Below, piece after piece: positions 16,134 to 26,091 of a stretch of 63,931 nucleotides of DNA. This DNA comes from Hydrogenophilales bacterium (GTDB lineage Bacteria > Pseudomonadota > Gammaproteobacteria > Burkholderiales > Eutrophovitaceae). The stretch covers positions 1 through 63,931 of the forward strand of contig CACOJS010000010.1 in NCBI GenBank assembly GCA_902627495.1. Reading direction: 5' to 3'. The translations under genes were made by a program, and so were the position numbers. The notes beneath the pieces were generated by a model. That model saw nothing but the letters and a program-made list of their open reading frames with translations, had not been told where the DNA came from and made no database searches. The first letter of the stretch is position 1; each line of letters starts with the position of its first letter.

Positions 16134-16760
16134 TTATTCAAAAGCCTCTGCTGCATCCAACACAGTATGCTGCACGAAAGCTTTCACTTCTTTGACGGTT
16201 CGTAAGCAGCAGGAGGTTATTGGAAACTCCTCCTGTTGACTTGAACTCAGCCGGTGATCAGATTTGCTAGGCTGCACAAACATTACACACTCAATAGGAA
16301 CGATTTTACTCTGACCGACTCTGATTGATTCGTTTTGGATTACCATGTCTTTGACGAAAAGTGCTTTTTCTTGTTCAATTCTAATTTGATCTCCGTTGAT
16401 ATTCGTTGTCATGAAATAGTCGCCAGCTTTCATATTGTCTGTAGTGCCGATAAAGTAATGGCTTTTAATTAAATGAGTCAGAGGCCCTCTGTTTTCTGGA
16501 AATCTCAAGGCGGAAGCCATAGTCTCTGGCATAGTTGAGAAGGCATCATTGGTTGGGAGATAGACTGTAGCGTTGATACCTATTTTACCCTTGAAAAGAT
16601 GCTCAACCCCCGCTTTTCTAACCATCTCGGCAAATGTAGAAAATCGATCATCAAGATTGATTACGTCCCACATGCTCTGGTCCTGGTCGGCGGCAAATGT
16701 TTCATGAAATGGTGTGGTGATAATGGCAACGAATAAAAGAGTTGTGATAATTTTCAACAT
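16134..16760 (-). CDS. Secreted fasciclin (FAS1) domain protein
   Basis: 208 residues from ATG 16760, which has AAGGGGGG at good spacing; the longer frame from 16784 lacks this. There is a signal peptide (IITTLLFVAIITTPFHETFAA), then one FAS1 domain: FSTFAEMVRKAGVEHLFKG (first conserved block), VYLPTNDAFSTMP (the H1 motif) and LTHLIKSHYFIG (the YH-type second motif). FAS1 proteins act in adhesion or extracellular binding. The tail contains paired Cys (TSCCLRTVKEV) not typical of bacterial FAS1. A single-gene unit between the adhesin-E-like array and ssrA. Confidence 0.85.
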   Translation of the reverse strand: MLKIITTLLFVAIITTPFHETFAADQDQSMWDVINLDDRFSTFAEMVRKAGVEHLFKGKIGINATVYLPTNDAFSTMPETMASALRFPENRGPLTHLIKSHYFIGTTDNMKAGDYFMTTNINGDQIRIEQEKALFVKDMVIQNESIRVGQSKIVPIECVMFVQPSKSDHRLSSSQQEEFPITSCCLRTVKEVKAFVQHTVLDAAEAFE

Positions 16761-16784
16761 TGTGCGCCCCCCTTGACGTTTCAT

Positions 16785-17129
16785 AGCGATAACAATTAAG
16801 TGCCTTCGACCCTATTTTTGTGGTTTAGTTCCTTTTTCGTTAGTGCCTTAGGAATTTCGCTCTAACTTTCTCGTATCTCCAATGACTCAGACCTGCATCA
16901 TGGTTTACTAAGCCTTTGTGGATTTCAATTTATGTTCTGTGAAGTTTAACGACCTGACACAGGCTCTCTACCGACTCTAGATTACCCATTAAACGTTTCA
17001 TGTTGGTTTGAGTAATTAAATTAGTATTAAAAAGTGATTAGAGTAGTCATCAAATGGTGGTAAAAATGGTCTTCAAAAATGCGTATTTATTATTTTTATC
17101 TACTAAAAACCTACATTTAATTAAAAGGA
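16785..17129. other. Spacer between fasciclin gene and ssrA
   Basis: About 345 AT-rich bases with no coding frame or RNA gene that I can support. Confidence 0.5.
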
Positions 17130-17494
17130 GGTGGAGACGGCGGGAATCGAACCCGCGTCCGCAAGCTCTCGACAGACAGCTGTACATGCATAGTATTGGT
17201 CAATTATTTTAAGCTGATAAACGCCGACCTACAGGCTTTTAGCAACCGAGTCACCTAAGTTTTAATGCTGTGAGAAGTGACCCCACAAAGCACGATCCCA
17301 CGAATATGACTCCGCTACTGGTAAACCAGTCCAGCCCGTGGGAGAACTGGTGCGGAGTCTAGCCGGTATTAGGCGGCTAGAGCGTAGTTATTATCGTTTG
17401 CAGATATAACAATTTGCCAGTGGTTTTACAAGGTAACTGAAACCTTGACATGACTGACCTGTTTTGAAACTCCCGTCGAAACCTAGTCGTCCCC
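17130..17494 (-). ncRNA. ssrA: Transfer-messenger RNA (ssrA), tag ANDNNYALAA
   Basis: On the minus strand the RNA begins GGGGACGACTAGGTTTCGACGG and ends in a tRNA-like T-arm GGGTTCGATTCCC followed by CGTCTCCACC. The 5' GGGGACG pairs with the 3' CGTCTCC. The reading frame (17369-17401, minus) begins GCA and encodes ANDNNYALAA then TAA, the proteolysis tag for ribosome rescue. The 3' terminal bases after the discriminator A are CCT rather than CCA, so the CCA end appears not to be encoded. The gene is about 365 bases, the normal size. Confidence 0.97.
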
Positions 17495-17562
17495 ATACAG
17501 GATAATTACAAATAGGATTGTACCAGCTAAAGTGCAGGAACGCCTTTTTTTGCAGGGGTTTT

Positions 17563-18222
17563 TCAAATACCCAAGATATCAATTATTTCGCTTGGCTTAT
17601 CAATTAGAGCTGTTGCACCCCAGCTGTGCGGAGGGTTATCGATACCTAGATAACCGTACAGTGCCGCTATGGAATCCATCTCAGCAGCCTTTGCCGCCTG
17701 GATGTCTCTTTCATCATCTCCAACAAAAACGCAGCTTTTAGGTGCCACTCCAATTTGTTTTGCAGCCTCCAGTAGTGGGGCCGGATGTGGTTTGGGGTGT
17801 GGGGTACTATCGCCACTAACCACACACTTTGCTCTAGTGAAAACTCCCAATCCCTGAAGAACTGGTACCGTATATTGGTGGGCTTTGTTAGTAACAATCC
17901 CCCAGGGGATATTATTTTGTTCTATTTTTGTCAACAGTTCTTGTATTCCGGGAAATAGTTTACTGGACCGAGTGAGATTTGCTTCATAAATCTCTAAAAA
18001 TTCAGCACGTAATTTATTAAAACCTTTTGAGCCTCTCTCAATTCCCATTCCCTTTGAAATTAATCCCCCAGCCCCGGAGGATGCTACGGCTCGGACCGAT
18101 TTTGTTGGGACTGCCGCTAGCCCCCTCGCCTTAAGCATCTCGTTAAGAGCAAAGCTTAGGTCAGGGGCAGTATCGGCCAGGGTTCCATCTAAATCAAACA
18201 AAATTGCTGCATAAGGTTTCAT
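17563..18222 (-). CDS. mupP: HAD-family phosphatase MupP (N-acetylmuramic acid 6-phosphate phosphatase)
   Basis: 219 residues with all HAD motifs: nucleophile Asp in LFDLDGTLADT, Thr in WGIVTNKA, and the acidic pair VFVGDDERDIQAA, with a phosphoglycolate-phosphatase-type cap. Sequence alone fits Gph or MupP. Its position beside ubiG and mtaD matches Pseudomonas, where this gene is the peptidoglycan-recycling phosphatase MupP, so I prefer that name. It is last in the leftward mtaD-ubiG-yajG-like-mupP run. An extra lipoprotein gene lies between it and ubiG compared with Pseudomonas. Confidence 0.8.
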   Translation of the reverse strand: MKPYAAILFDLDGTLADTAPDLSFALNEMLKARGLAAVPTKSVRAVASSGAGGLISKGMGIERGSKGFNKLRAEFLEIYEANLTRSSKLFPGIQELLTKIEQNNIPWGIVTNKAHQYTVPVLQGLGVFTRAKCVVSGDSTPHPKPHPAPLLEAAKQIGVAPKSCVFVGDDERDIQAAKAAEMDSIAALYGYLGIDNPPHSWGATALIDKPSEIIDILGI

Positions 18223-18278
18223 ATAATTTTCAAATTCGCACCAATCATGTCATGAGACGGGGATTAACACACTAATGG

Positions 18279-18857
18279 CTACTGAACTAAAATACTCATC
18301 AGTTTCTCACTGCTGAGCATATCAGTTAGAAGGTTAGATACAGCCTCATTTACAAGCTCATTGGAGTCTTTAGTAAAAGGCGGCCCAGCTGTTCTTTTTG
18401 TTGTAACTACTCTTAACCTGTTACCGTATTGTTCCTCTCCATTCTCTATTCTTACAGAAATTATAGCCTCTAAATCAGTTTTGAATGTCAGTGGGTATTT
18501 CTCAGATGACAGTGCCAGCTTCTCAATGTTAACTGTCATGTTAATATTAGAGTCTCCCACACTAAAAGATTGTTTTTCAAGAGCTATTCCGATATTAGTT
18601 TTAAGGTCTTGGGTAAAGTCCCGGTCTAATCGAACATTAAAAACATCTGAATGAGCATCTCTAATTTCTCCCAGCTCAGTTCCTTCTCTTTTATCGAGTA
18701 CTTGAAGGTTTATGATCTTTCCGCTACCAACCTCGGTCGCTGTCACATCAATTTGTGGGTTAAGAACCAAATATTGGTCATTAACTGCACAACCACCCAA
18801 CAGTAGGACCCCTGCCAATAATTTTACAAAAATCAGATCTTTATAAATGCATTTCAT
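18279..18857 (-). CDS. YajG-family lipoprotein
   Basis: 192 residues. The N-terminus LLAGVLLLGGC is a clean lipobox, giving a lipoprotein. The mature domain follows the YajG pattern: YLVLNPQIDV, then INLQVLDKREG, RLDRDFTQDLKTNI and a C-terminal helix ending near LLTDMLSSEKL. The role of this family is not firmly known. Placed between ubiG and mupP, leftward, with short spacers, so probably cotranscribed. Confidence 0.8.
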   Translation of the reverse strand: MKCIYKDLIFVKLLAGVLLLGGCAVNDQYLVLNPQIDVTATEVGSGKIINLQVLDKREGTELGEIRDAHSDVFNVRLDRDFTQDLKTNIGIALEKQSFSVGDSNINMTVNIEKLALSSEKYPLTFKTDLEAIISVRIENGEEQYGNRLRVVTTKRTAGPPFTKDSNELVNEAVSNLLTDMLSSEKLMSILVQ

Positions 18858-18899
18858 GGTTACCTCCCTCGGTCAGAAACAAATATGTTAACTAGATTA

Positions 18900-19598
18900 T
18901 CAACTGCGTTTGCGAGCCACCACTAAATAGTTTACAGAGGTATCCCTCTTTAATGTGTATTTTTTTGTGATGGGGTTATAAGTCATCCCCATAAAATCGT
19001 CGACTTCAAGTCCCGCTCTCAGGCAGAAGTTGGCAACCTCTGACGGCCGGAGTAATTTCTCATAATGATGTGTGCCAATTGGTAACATTTTTAAAATATA
19101 TTCTGCCCCCAATATAGCAAATAAATATGCTTTTAGATTTCGATTAATGGTTGAGAAGACAGCCCACCCGCCCTCTTTAAGTAGCTTAGAACATGCGTTT
19201 ACGGTGCTCGCGGGGTTTGGGGTATGTTCTAGCATTTCTAGACAGGTTACAATGTCATATCTATTCGCCTCAATCTCGCTTAACTCCTCAGCTGATGTCA
19301 CGTCATAGTCAACATCTAGCTTGCTCTCGAGCAGATGGATTTGGGCAACTTTTATAGCTTTTTCAGAAAGATCTATTCCTTTCACAATTCCACCACTTTT
19401 TGCCATTGCCTCGCATAAAAGGCCGCCCCCGCACCCAACATCAAGTACCTTTTTTCCACGAACCGATGTGATTTTGTCTATGTAGTTAAACCTGATTGGG
19501 TTGATGTCATGTAACGGTTTGAATTCGCCCTCTGGGTCCCACCAGTTAGCTGCCAGTTTGCTAAACTTTTTTATTTCTTCTGGATCTACATTCTGCAT
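18900..19598 (-). CDS. ubiG: Ubiquinone biosynthesis O-methyltransferase UbiG
   Basis: 232 residues, standard length. It catalyses both O-methylations in ubiquinone synthesis. The SAM-binding motif VLDVGCGGGLLCEAMA, the N-terminal WWDPEGEFKPLHDINPIR typical of UbiG, and the later CLEMLEHTPNP and STINRNLKAYL segments are all present. The start overlaps the stop of mtaD by one base, implying coupled translation. Confidence 0.95.
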   Translation of the reverse strand: MQNVDPEEIKKFSKLAANWWDPEGEFKPLHDINPIRFNYIDKITSVRGKKVLDVGCGGGLLCEAMAKSGGIVKGIDLSEKAIKVAQIHLLESKLDVDYDVTSAEELSEIEANRYDIVTCLEMLEHTPNPASTVNACSKLLKEGGWAVFSTINRNLKAYLFAILGAEYILKMLPIGTHHYEKLLRPSEVANFCLRAGLEVDDFMGMTYNPITKKYTLKRDTSVNYLVVARKRS

Positions 19599-20935
19599 TA
19601 GTTTGTTCTTTTATTTAATATTTGTGTGGTCCAGAAGGATGTCTTTTGACTTATAGTATCTGAGATAGCGTTCTTAAAAAATTTGTTTTTAAGTACTCGT
19701 TCCCCATTCACCCAGACGTTGGTAACATTTTCACGGCCAGCTGCGTAAATAATTTGGGAGGCTACATCAAAGTTTGGTTGGGTTTCAATTTGTGACAAAT
19801 CTATAGCAATTAAATCAGCTAGCTTACCCTTCTCAATAGAGCCAATTTGGTCATCCAATCCTAGTGCTCTGGCTCCAGCTAAAGTTGCCATATGAAGAGC
19901 CTGGTGGGCAGGAAGGGTCTCCGCAAGTCCATCAACTGCTTTCGCCATAAGTGCCGCGAGCCGCGTTTCTGCCAGCATGTCCAAACGATTATTACTAGCT
20001 GCACCGTCAGTTCCGATCGCAACATTAATATTTTTCCTTAGGAGCTTGCCAATGGGAGAAAATCCACTTGCTAACTTGAGGTTTGAGGAGGGGCAGTGTA
20101 CGACTGAGGATCCTTGATTGGCCATTAACGAAATTTCAACATCGTCAATGTGGACAGCATGAACACCCACCAGGGATGGACTTAGGAGGCCGAGCGTATC
20201 AAACCGTGCAATCGGTCGTTTACCGTATTGTTTTAAGCTATCCTCTATTTCGGTTTTTGTCTCATGAATGTGAACATGAATTGGCAGGTGAAGTTGATTG
20301 GCTAGTACAGAGATTTGTTCGAAAGTTTTATCAGAGACGGTATATGGTGAGTGGGGTGACATTGTAAAGTTTATTAGTGGTTCGGAGTTCAATAGGTCTC
20401 GTGCTTCCAATCCCTTTCTGAGGTAGTCTTGAGGATCGGCAGCATAGTTATTTGGAAATTCAATTACCGTTATACCAAGAACTGCTCTAATACCTGCTTT
20501 TATGGCAGCTTGTCCTGCGTGAAGTGGGAAGAAGTACATGTCATTGAAACAGGTTGTACCACCTCGCAACATCTCTGCACAAGCTAACAGCGTTCCGTCG
20601 TGTACAAATTTAGCAGATACGAATTCACTCTCGGCAGGCCAGATATGATCAGACAGCCACCTCATTAAGGGTAGATCATCTGCATAACCCCTAAGTAGCG
20701 TCATCGCAGCATGAGTGTGAGTATTGACAAAGCCGGGCATCAGTACATGATCATCGAGTTTGATTTGGTCCAATGCATTGAATCTAGTACTATTGTCACA
20801 GGACGGATGGATGGATACAATTTTTGAATCTTTGATTGCTATGGAAAAATTCGTCAAGACCTTGTTGCTGGGGTTAATTGGAATGACCCAAGAGGGTTCT
20901 ATTAAGGTGTCAACCTCTACCGCATTATTAGCCAT
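19598..20935 (-). CDS. mtaD: 5-methylthioadenosine/S-adenosylhomocysteine deaminase (TRZ/ATZ hydrolase)
   Basis: 445 residues of the amidohydrolase superfamily. Metal ligands are visible in GFVNTHTHAAMTLLRG (HxH), HVHIHETKTE, the GVHAVHIDD region and the final Asp of IGTDGAASNN. It deaminates MTA or SAH to the inosyl form, although 8-oxoguanine or related purines are also possible for this group. The same gene lies between gyrA and ubiG in Pseudomonas. Divergent from gyrA over 278 bases. Confidence 0.85.
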   Translation of the reverse strand: MANNAVEVDTLIEPSWVIPINPSNKVLTNFSIAIKDSKIVSIHPSCDNSTRFNALDQIKLDDHVLMPGFVNTHTHAAMTLLRGYADDLPLMRWLSDHIWPAESEFVSAKFVHDGTLLACAEMLRGGTTCFNDMYFFPLHAGQAAIKAGIRAVLGITVIEFPNNYAADPQDYLRKGLEARDLLNSEPLINFTMSPHSPYTVSDKTFEQISVLANQLHLPIHVHIHETKTEIEDSLKQYGKRPIARFDTLGLLSPSLVGVHAVHIDDVEISLMANQGSSVVHCPSSNLKLASGFSPIGKLLRKNINVAIGTDGAASNNRLDMLAETRLAALMAKAVDGLAETLPAHQALHMATLAGARALGLDDQIGSIEKGKLADLIAIDLSQIETQPNFDVASQIIYAAGRENVTNVWVNGERVLKNKFFKNAISDTISQKTSFWTTQILNKRTN

Positions 20936-21213
20936 AATTACAATACGTCTCTGAGTATCTATCTGTGTTTTTTAGAAATTGTGATCATTATAGTTGGCTT
21001 GCAACTAGTTTCCAGTATTTATTATTATAATCATCGTTTTTACCTTAAAGAATTACAATTAAACATCTTATATAAAGTTGTTGGTATGTTACAATTCACC
21101 ACTTGCTAATAAGTTATTCAGCCCCATGTTATGCGGCCAGTTTTAAATGAAAATAGATTACTCAAGTTGGTACAAAAAAATTCCTAGTACGTAAAGGCCA
21201 AAAAAAAAAACAA

Positions 21214-23793
21214 ATGGAGCAGTTCGCCAAAGAAACCCTTCCAATCAGCTTAGAAGAAGAGATGCGCACGTCTTATCTGGATTATGCGATGAGTGTGATT
21301 GTGGGAAGAGCCCTCCCTTCGGCAGCTGATGGGTTGAAGCCAGTCCATAGACGAATATTGTATGCAATGGGTGAGGCGAACAACACTTTCGGTAGGCCCT
21401 ACGTGAAGTCGGCAAGGGTAGTGGGTGAGGTGATGGGTAAACTTCATCCTCATGGGGACACGGCTATTTATGACTCGCTCGTGCGCATGGCTCAAGAATT
21501 CAGCTTGAGGTATCCGTTAATCGATGGGCAAGGCAATTTTGGGTCAGTCGATGGTGACAACGCCGCGGCGATGCGATACACGGAGTGTAAGCTGGCCAAG
21601 ATTACCAGTGAATTATTGGCTGACATAGACAAAGAAACTGTTGATTTTGTTCCAAATTACGATGGCAAAGAATTAGAGCCTGTAGTTTTGCCAACAAAGA
21701 TTCCCAACTTGCTGGTAAATGGGTCTTCAGGGATCGCAGTGGGGATGGCAACCAACATACCCCCACATAATCTTGGAGAAGTAGTTGATGCTTGCCTTTT
21801 GCTCCTATCCGAACCAGAGGTAGGCATTGACAGTTTAACTGAGTGTATTCCTGGACCAGACTTCCCTACCAGAGCAATAATTTATGGAACTTCCGGAATC
21901 AAAGAAGCCTACCGCACTGGCCGTGGTCGTGTTGTAATGCGGGCTAGAACCCACTACGAAGAGATTCATCAAGGTGCTCGCCAAGCAATAGTTATTGACG
22001 AACTACCGTACCAAGTTAATAAGGCTTCCTTGCTAATGAAGATAGGAGACTTAGTTCGTCAAAAAAGAATTGAGGGCATTTCAGAAATTAGAGATGAGTC
22101 AGATAAAGCTGGGATGAGGGTTGTTCTTGAGTTGAAGAGAGGGGAAATCCCGGAAGTAACTTTAAATAAGTTATACAAAGACACCCAAATGCAGGATACG
22201 TTTGGGGTGAATATGGTTGCGTTAACCAATAATCAGCCAAAGTTGTTAAATTTAAAGGGGGTATTGGAAGCATTCCTTAACCACAGACGGGAGGTTGTAA
22301 CCCGTCGGGCGGTTTTTGAACTACGAAAAGCTAGGGAAAGAGGGCACGTCCTTGAAGGTTTGGCAGTTGCTCTTTCTAATGTTGATCAAATAGTGGCCTT
22401 GATAAAGGCATCAAAATCCCCGTCTAGTGCAAAAGAAAAACTCATGGAGATGTCGTGGCGGTCAGTTTTAGTCGAAGATATGTTAAGAGAAGGGTCAACC
22501 GGTGGCCCGGTTAGTTCCTGGGAGGGGTCGAAAGGGAGGGGTTTAACAGACAAAGGATACTTTCTATCGGATGTTCAGGCCCAACGAATTCTAGAAATGC
22601 AGCTTCAACGACTAACTGCGTTGGAAAAAGAAAAGGTTATTAATGAATACAAGCAAATAGTTGAGACCATCAAAGATTTGACTGACTTTTTAGCTAAGCC
22701 TGATCGTGTTACAAGAAAAATAGCCGGGGAGCTGTCAAAGGTTAAGGAGGAATTTGGTAATGATAGGCGGAGCGAAATTCAAGTCGATGCACAGGAAATT
22801 TCCCTTGAAGACTTAATTGCACCGGAAGACATGGTGGTTACCTTATCAAATACCGGCTACATAAAGTCCCAGCCTTTAATTGAGTACCGAGCCCAAAAGC
22901 GTGGAGGCCGGGGTAAGCAAGCTGCCGATACGAAACAGGATGATTTTATAGAGAGTTTGTTCGTTGCCAACACTCATGACTATATTCTGTGTTTTTCCAA
23001 CAGAGGTCAGGTTTATTGGCTTAAAGTTTATGAAGTCCCGAAGGGTGGAAGGGGTAGTCGAGGTAAGCCAGTGGTTAATTTACTTCAGATTGCAAACGAT
23101 GAAAAAATAACAGCAATTTTGCCAGTAAAGAAGTTTGACTCTGAGAAGTTTGTGTTTATGGCCACGGCTAAAGGAACAGTTAAAAAAACTCCATTATCGG
23201 ATTTTTCTCGGCCCAGACAAATGGGGATCATCGCTGTTGGTCTAGATACAGAGGATTATTTGGTTGGTGCCGCATTGACTGACGGGGATAGCGATATCAT
23301 GCTTGTGTCAGACTCTGGTAAGGCGGTGCGTTTTTCTGAAAAAGATGTTAGAGGAATGGGAAGAACCGCCCGTGGTGTTCGGGGAATGAGATTGGATAAA
23401 AACGACAGTGCTATGGCACTAGTAGTAGTGGATAAATCAAGTGCAGCACTAGCTGTCTTGACAGCTACAGAAAATGGCTTCGGCAAGAGAACTAGAGTTG
23501 ATGAATTTACGCGACATGGTCGTGGAACGCGGGGAATGATAGCCATCCAGACCAGCAACCGAAATGGAAAGGTCGTAGCTGCCCGTCTTGTAAGCTCGAG
23601 TGACGAGGTTATGCTGATTACTACTGGAGGAGTCCTTATAAGAACCCGTGTGAAGGAAATTAGGGAAATGGGGCGATCAACGCAGGGGGTAAAGCTCATT
23701 AACTTGGGTGATAATGAGCTCTTAGCTGGTCTGGAGAAAGTTGTTGATAGTGACGATAATGATGATGTTATCGGAGTCACCGAAGATCAGTAA
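21214..23793 (+). CDS. gyrA: DNA gyrase subunit A
   Basis: 859 residues. Catalytic Tyr122 is in AMRYTE. The quinolone-resistance region is [11 protein letters not shown], with Thr83 (as in Pseudomonas) and Asp87, numbering identical to E. coli. The C-terminal beta-pinwheel contains the GyrA box QKRGGRGK and repeated GRxxRG motifs, which separates it from ParC. It ends in an acidic tail (DSDDNDD). No strong Shine-Dalgarno precedes the ATG; an AAAGG lies about 15 bases upstream in a poly-A stretch. First gene of the long forward run. Confidence 0.97.
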   Translation: MEQFAKETLPISLEEEMRTSYLDYAMSVIVGRALPSAADGLKPVHRRILYAMGEANNTFGRPYVKSARVVGEVMGKLHPHGDTAIYDSLVRMAQEFSLRYPLIDGQGNFGSVDGDNAAAMRYTECKLAKITSELLADIDKETVDFVPNYDGKELEPVVLPTKIPNLLVNGSSGIAVGMATNIPPHNLGEVVDACLLLLSEPEVGIDSLTECIPGPDFPTRAIIYGTSGIKEAYRTGRGRVVMRARTHYEEIHQGARQAIVIDELPYQVNKASLLMKIGDLVRQKRIEGISEIRDESDKAGMRVVLELKRGEIPEVTLNKLYKDTQMQDTFGVNMVALTNNQPKLLNLKGVLEAFLNHRREVVTRRAVFELRKARERGHVLEGLAVALSNVDQIVALIKASKSPSSAKEKLMEMSWRSVLVEDMLREGSTGGPVSSWEGSKGRGLTDKGYFLSDVQAQRILEMQLQRLTALEKEKVINEYKQIVETIKDLTDFLAKPDRVTRKIAGELSKVKEEFGNDRRSEIQVDAQEISLEDLIAPEDMVVTLSNTGYIKSQPLIEYRAQKRGGRGKQAADTKQDDFIESLFVANTHDYILCFSNRGQVYWLKVYEVPKGGRGSRGKPVVNLLQIANDEKITAILPVKKFDSEKFVFMATAKGTVKKTPLSDFSRPRQMGIIAVGLDTEDYLVGAALTDGDSDIMLVSDSGKAVRFSEKDVRGMGRTARGVRGMRLDKNDSAMALVVVDKSSAALAVLTATENGFGKRTRVDEFTRHGRGTRGMIAIQTSNRNGKVVAARLVSSSDEVMLITTGGVLIRTRVKEIREMGRSTQGVKLINLGDNELLAGLEKVVDSDDNDDVIGVTEDQ

Positions 23794-23821
23794 ATATTAT
23801 TAACTTAACGGAAATGTAATT

Positions 23822-24904
23822 TTGAGGCGTGTTTGTAATTTTAGTGCTGGTCCCGCTGCTCTTCCTATCGAGGTGCTTGCTCAGGTAAAAGAAGAAATTT
23901 TTGATTGGCATGGCTCTGGAATGTCTGTCATGGAGATGAGCCATAGAGGCAAGGAGTTCACAACTATCATCGAAGACGCTAAGGCTGATCTGAAGCAGCT
24001 TGTCAGGTTGCCGGATAACTACGATATTCTTTTCATGCAAGGGGGTGCTACTGCACAGTTCTCAATGGTTCCGATGAATTTGCTCGAAGATTCCCACACG
24101 GCTGACTATGTTTGTACTGGCCAATGGGGTGTAAAGGCGATAAAAGAGGCGGAGAAATTTTGTGCCGTAAACATAGCTGCGAGCTCTGCAGACAAAAAAT
24201 ACTCCTACATACCAGCGATTGAGGATTGGCGGTGTAACAAGCAATCTGGGTATATTCACATCACAAGTAATGAGACCATTGGCGGGGTTGAGTTTAATGA
24301 GCCACCTCAGACGGGGAACATTCCGTTGGTGGCTGATATGTCGTCAAGTTTTCTTTCCCGACCTATCGATGTGGAAAAGTATGGATTAATCTATGCTGGG
24401 GCCCAGAAAAATGTTGGACCCTCTGGTCTAACCATAGTCTTAATTAGAAAAGATCTGATAGGTAACTCAAAAAGAGTGCTTCCTTCAATGTTTGATTATA
24501 GGGTTTTCTCCGAAGCAAACTCAATGTCGAATACTCCTCCGTGTTTTCCTATATATGTCGCAGGACTAGTTTTTAAGTGGTTACTTGAACTGGGGGGTCT
24601 GATGGCAATAGAGCAAGTTAATAAGAAAAAATCAAGTATGTTGTATGAGTGTATTGATGGATCAGATTTTTACCGCAATCTCGTGAAGAAAAGTCACAGA
24701 TCCAGAATGAATGTCCCGTTCAGCACAATAGACGATAACACTGATAAGCGGTTTTTATCAGAAGCGTTATCAAATGACTTGTGTGAGCTTAAAGGGCACA
24801 GATCCGTGGGTGGTATGAGAGCATCAATTTATAATGCTATGCCACTAGATGCGGTCAAAACTTTAATCTGTTTTATGAAAGAATTTGAAAAGAAAAATGG
24901 CTGA
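23822..24904 (+). CDS. serC: Phosphoserine aminotransferase SerC
   Basis: 360 residues. It converts 3-phosphohydroxypyruvate to phosphoserine and also serves pyridoxal phosphate synthesis. The start is TTG 23822: the protein begins MRRVCNFSAGPAALP, aligning exactly with the normal SerC N-terminus, and no ATG or GTG is available in frame. GGDATAQ-type substrate contacts (MQGGATAQFS), DMSSSFLSRP and the PLP lysine in GAQKNVGPSG are present. It follows gyrA by 28 bases and overlaps serA. Confidence 0.94.
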   Translation: MRRVCNFSAGPAALPIEVLAQVKEEIFDWHGSGMSVMEMSHRGKEFTTIIEDAKADLKQLVRLPDNYDILFMQGGATAQFSMVPMNLLEDSHTADYVCTGQWGVKAIKEAEKFCAVNIAASSADKKYSYIPAIEDWRCNKQSGYIHITSNETIGGVEFNEPPQTGNIPLVADMSSSFLSRPIDVEKYGLIYAGAQKNVGPSGLTIVLIRKDLIGNSKRVLPSMFDYRVFSEANSMSNTPPCFPIYVAGLVFKWLLELGGLMAIEQVNKKKSSMLYECIDGSDFYRNLVKKSHRSRMNVPFSTIDDNTDKRFLSEALSNDLCELKGHRSVGGMRASIYNAMPLDAVKTLICFMKEFEKKNG

Positions 24905-26081
24905 TAAATTTAAAATACTGATTCATAACAATGTTTCAAGAAGTGGCTTAGACTTATTTAATGAGGAAAGATATGATGTTGGTATGCCTCAAAATCCTGA
25001 TGCTATATTATTGCGATCGCATAACCTTCATAATTTAAAAGTCAATAAAAATTTGGTGGCGGTTGGTCGAGCAGGTGCAGGCGTAAATAACATACCAGTA
25101 GGGTATTTGAGCCAAGCGGGGATTCCAGTTTTTAATACCCCGGGGGCTAATGCAAATGCAGTGAAAGAACTTGTGTTAGCTGCTATCTTGATCAGTGCCA
25201 GAAATGTTCTTCCGGCGGCGAACTATGTGGAAAGCTTAAATATGATTGAGCCTGAACTAAAAAATGAAGTTGAGGCAGCAAAGAAAAATTATTCCGGGTT
25301 TGAATTGCCTGGTCGGAAGTTAGGTGTCATTGGCCTAGGCAAGATTGGCAGTCTAGTGGCTAGTGCATGTTTGAAACTTGGGATGCGTGTGGTGGGTTAT
25401 GATCCCACCATTACTGTTGACTCAGCGTGGAATCTGTCTACCAATGTGAAGCGAGCAACATCACTCAATGAAGTGGTCAGCGGAGCAGATTTTCTTACTG
25501 TACATGTTCCGCTGATAGAGGATACTAAGAACCTTCTCAGTAAATCCGTTATATCTAATTTGAAAGATGGAGCTACGATATTAAATTTCTCGCGTGATGG
25601 AATTGTAGAAAATGACGCCATTGCGGAGATGATTGCTTCGGAGAAACTCTCAGGTTACATCTGTGACTTTCCCAAGCCTGATCTTCGGGGCGTTCCCGGG
25701 GTTGTTTGTTTGCCTCATCTTGGAGCATCCACACTTGAGGCAGAAGAAAACTGTGCGGTGATGGTTGTTCAACAAGTAAAAGATTATTTAGAAAACGGAA
25801 ATATCTCGAATTCTGTTAATTTTCCCGTTGTACAAATGGAGAGAGAATCAGAATATCGGTTGGGAATTGCAAACGAAAATGTTCCCAATATGGTCGGGCA
25901 AATTTCAACCCTGTTAGCGGAAAACAATTTGAATATACACAATATGGTTAACAAGAGCCGGGAAAATATGGCGTATACGCTAGTGGATGTCGACAGTGCG
26001 GTGGGCAAAAACACAATTGACTCAATTAGTGCAGTAAAGGGGATTTTGGGTGTAAGGTACCTACCTGTTATTAGAGATTAA
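24897..26081 (+). CDS. serA: D-3-phosphoglycerate dehydrogenase SerA
   Basis: 394 residues from ATG 24897, which lies inside the end of serC. It oxidises 3-phosphoglycerate, the first serine step. It carries the substrate loop GRAGAGVNNIP, the NAD-binding LGVIGLGKIGSLVA, catalytic Arg in NFSRDGIV, and His in CLPHLGASTLEAE. A C-terminal ACT domain (residues about 315-394, NVPNMVGQISTLLAE) suggests serine feedback. Compared with Pseudomonas, serA has joined this cluster, giving serC-serA side by side. Confidence 0.92.
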   Translation: MADKFKILIHNNVSRSGLDLFNEERYDVGMPQNPDAILLRSHNLHNLKVNKNLVAVGRAGAGVNNIPVGYLSQAGIPVFNTPGANANAVKELVLAAILISARNVLPAANYVESLNMIEPELKNEVEAAKKNYSGFELPGRKLGVIGLGKIGSLVASACLKLGMRVVGYDPTITVDSAWNLSTNVKRATSLNEVVSGADFLTVHVPLIEDTKNLLSKSVISNLKDGATILNFSRDGIVENDAIAEMIASEKLSGYICDFPKPDLRGVPGVVCLPHLGASTLEAEENCAVMVVQQVKDYLENGNISNSVNFPVVQMERESEYRLGIANENVPNMVGQISTLLAENNLNIHNMVNKSRENMAYTLVDVDSAVGKNTIDSISAVKGILGVRYLPVIRD

Positions 26082-26091
26082 CGGAGAAATT

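Noticed and set aside
21460..21500. Thr83 in GyrA as an acquired quinolone-resistance change
   Set aside because: Thr at this position is the normal residue in Pseudomonas-type GyrA, and Asp87 is unchanged.
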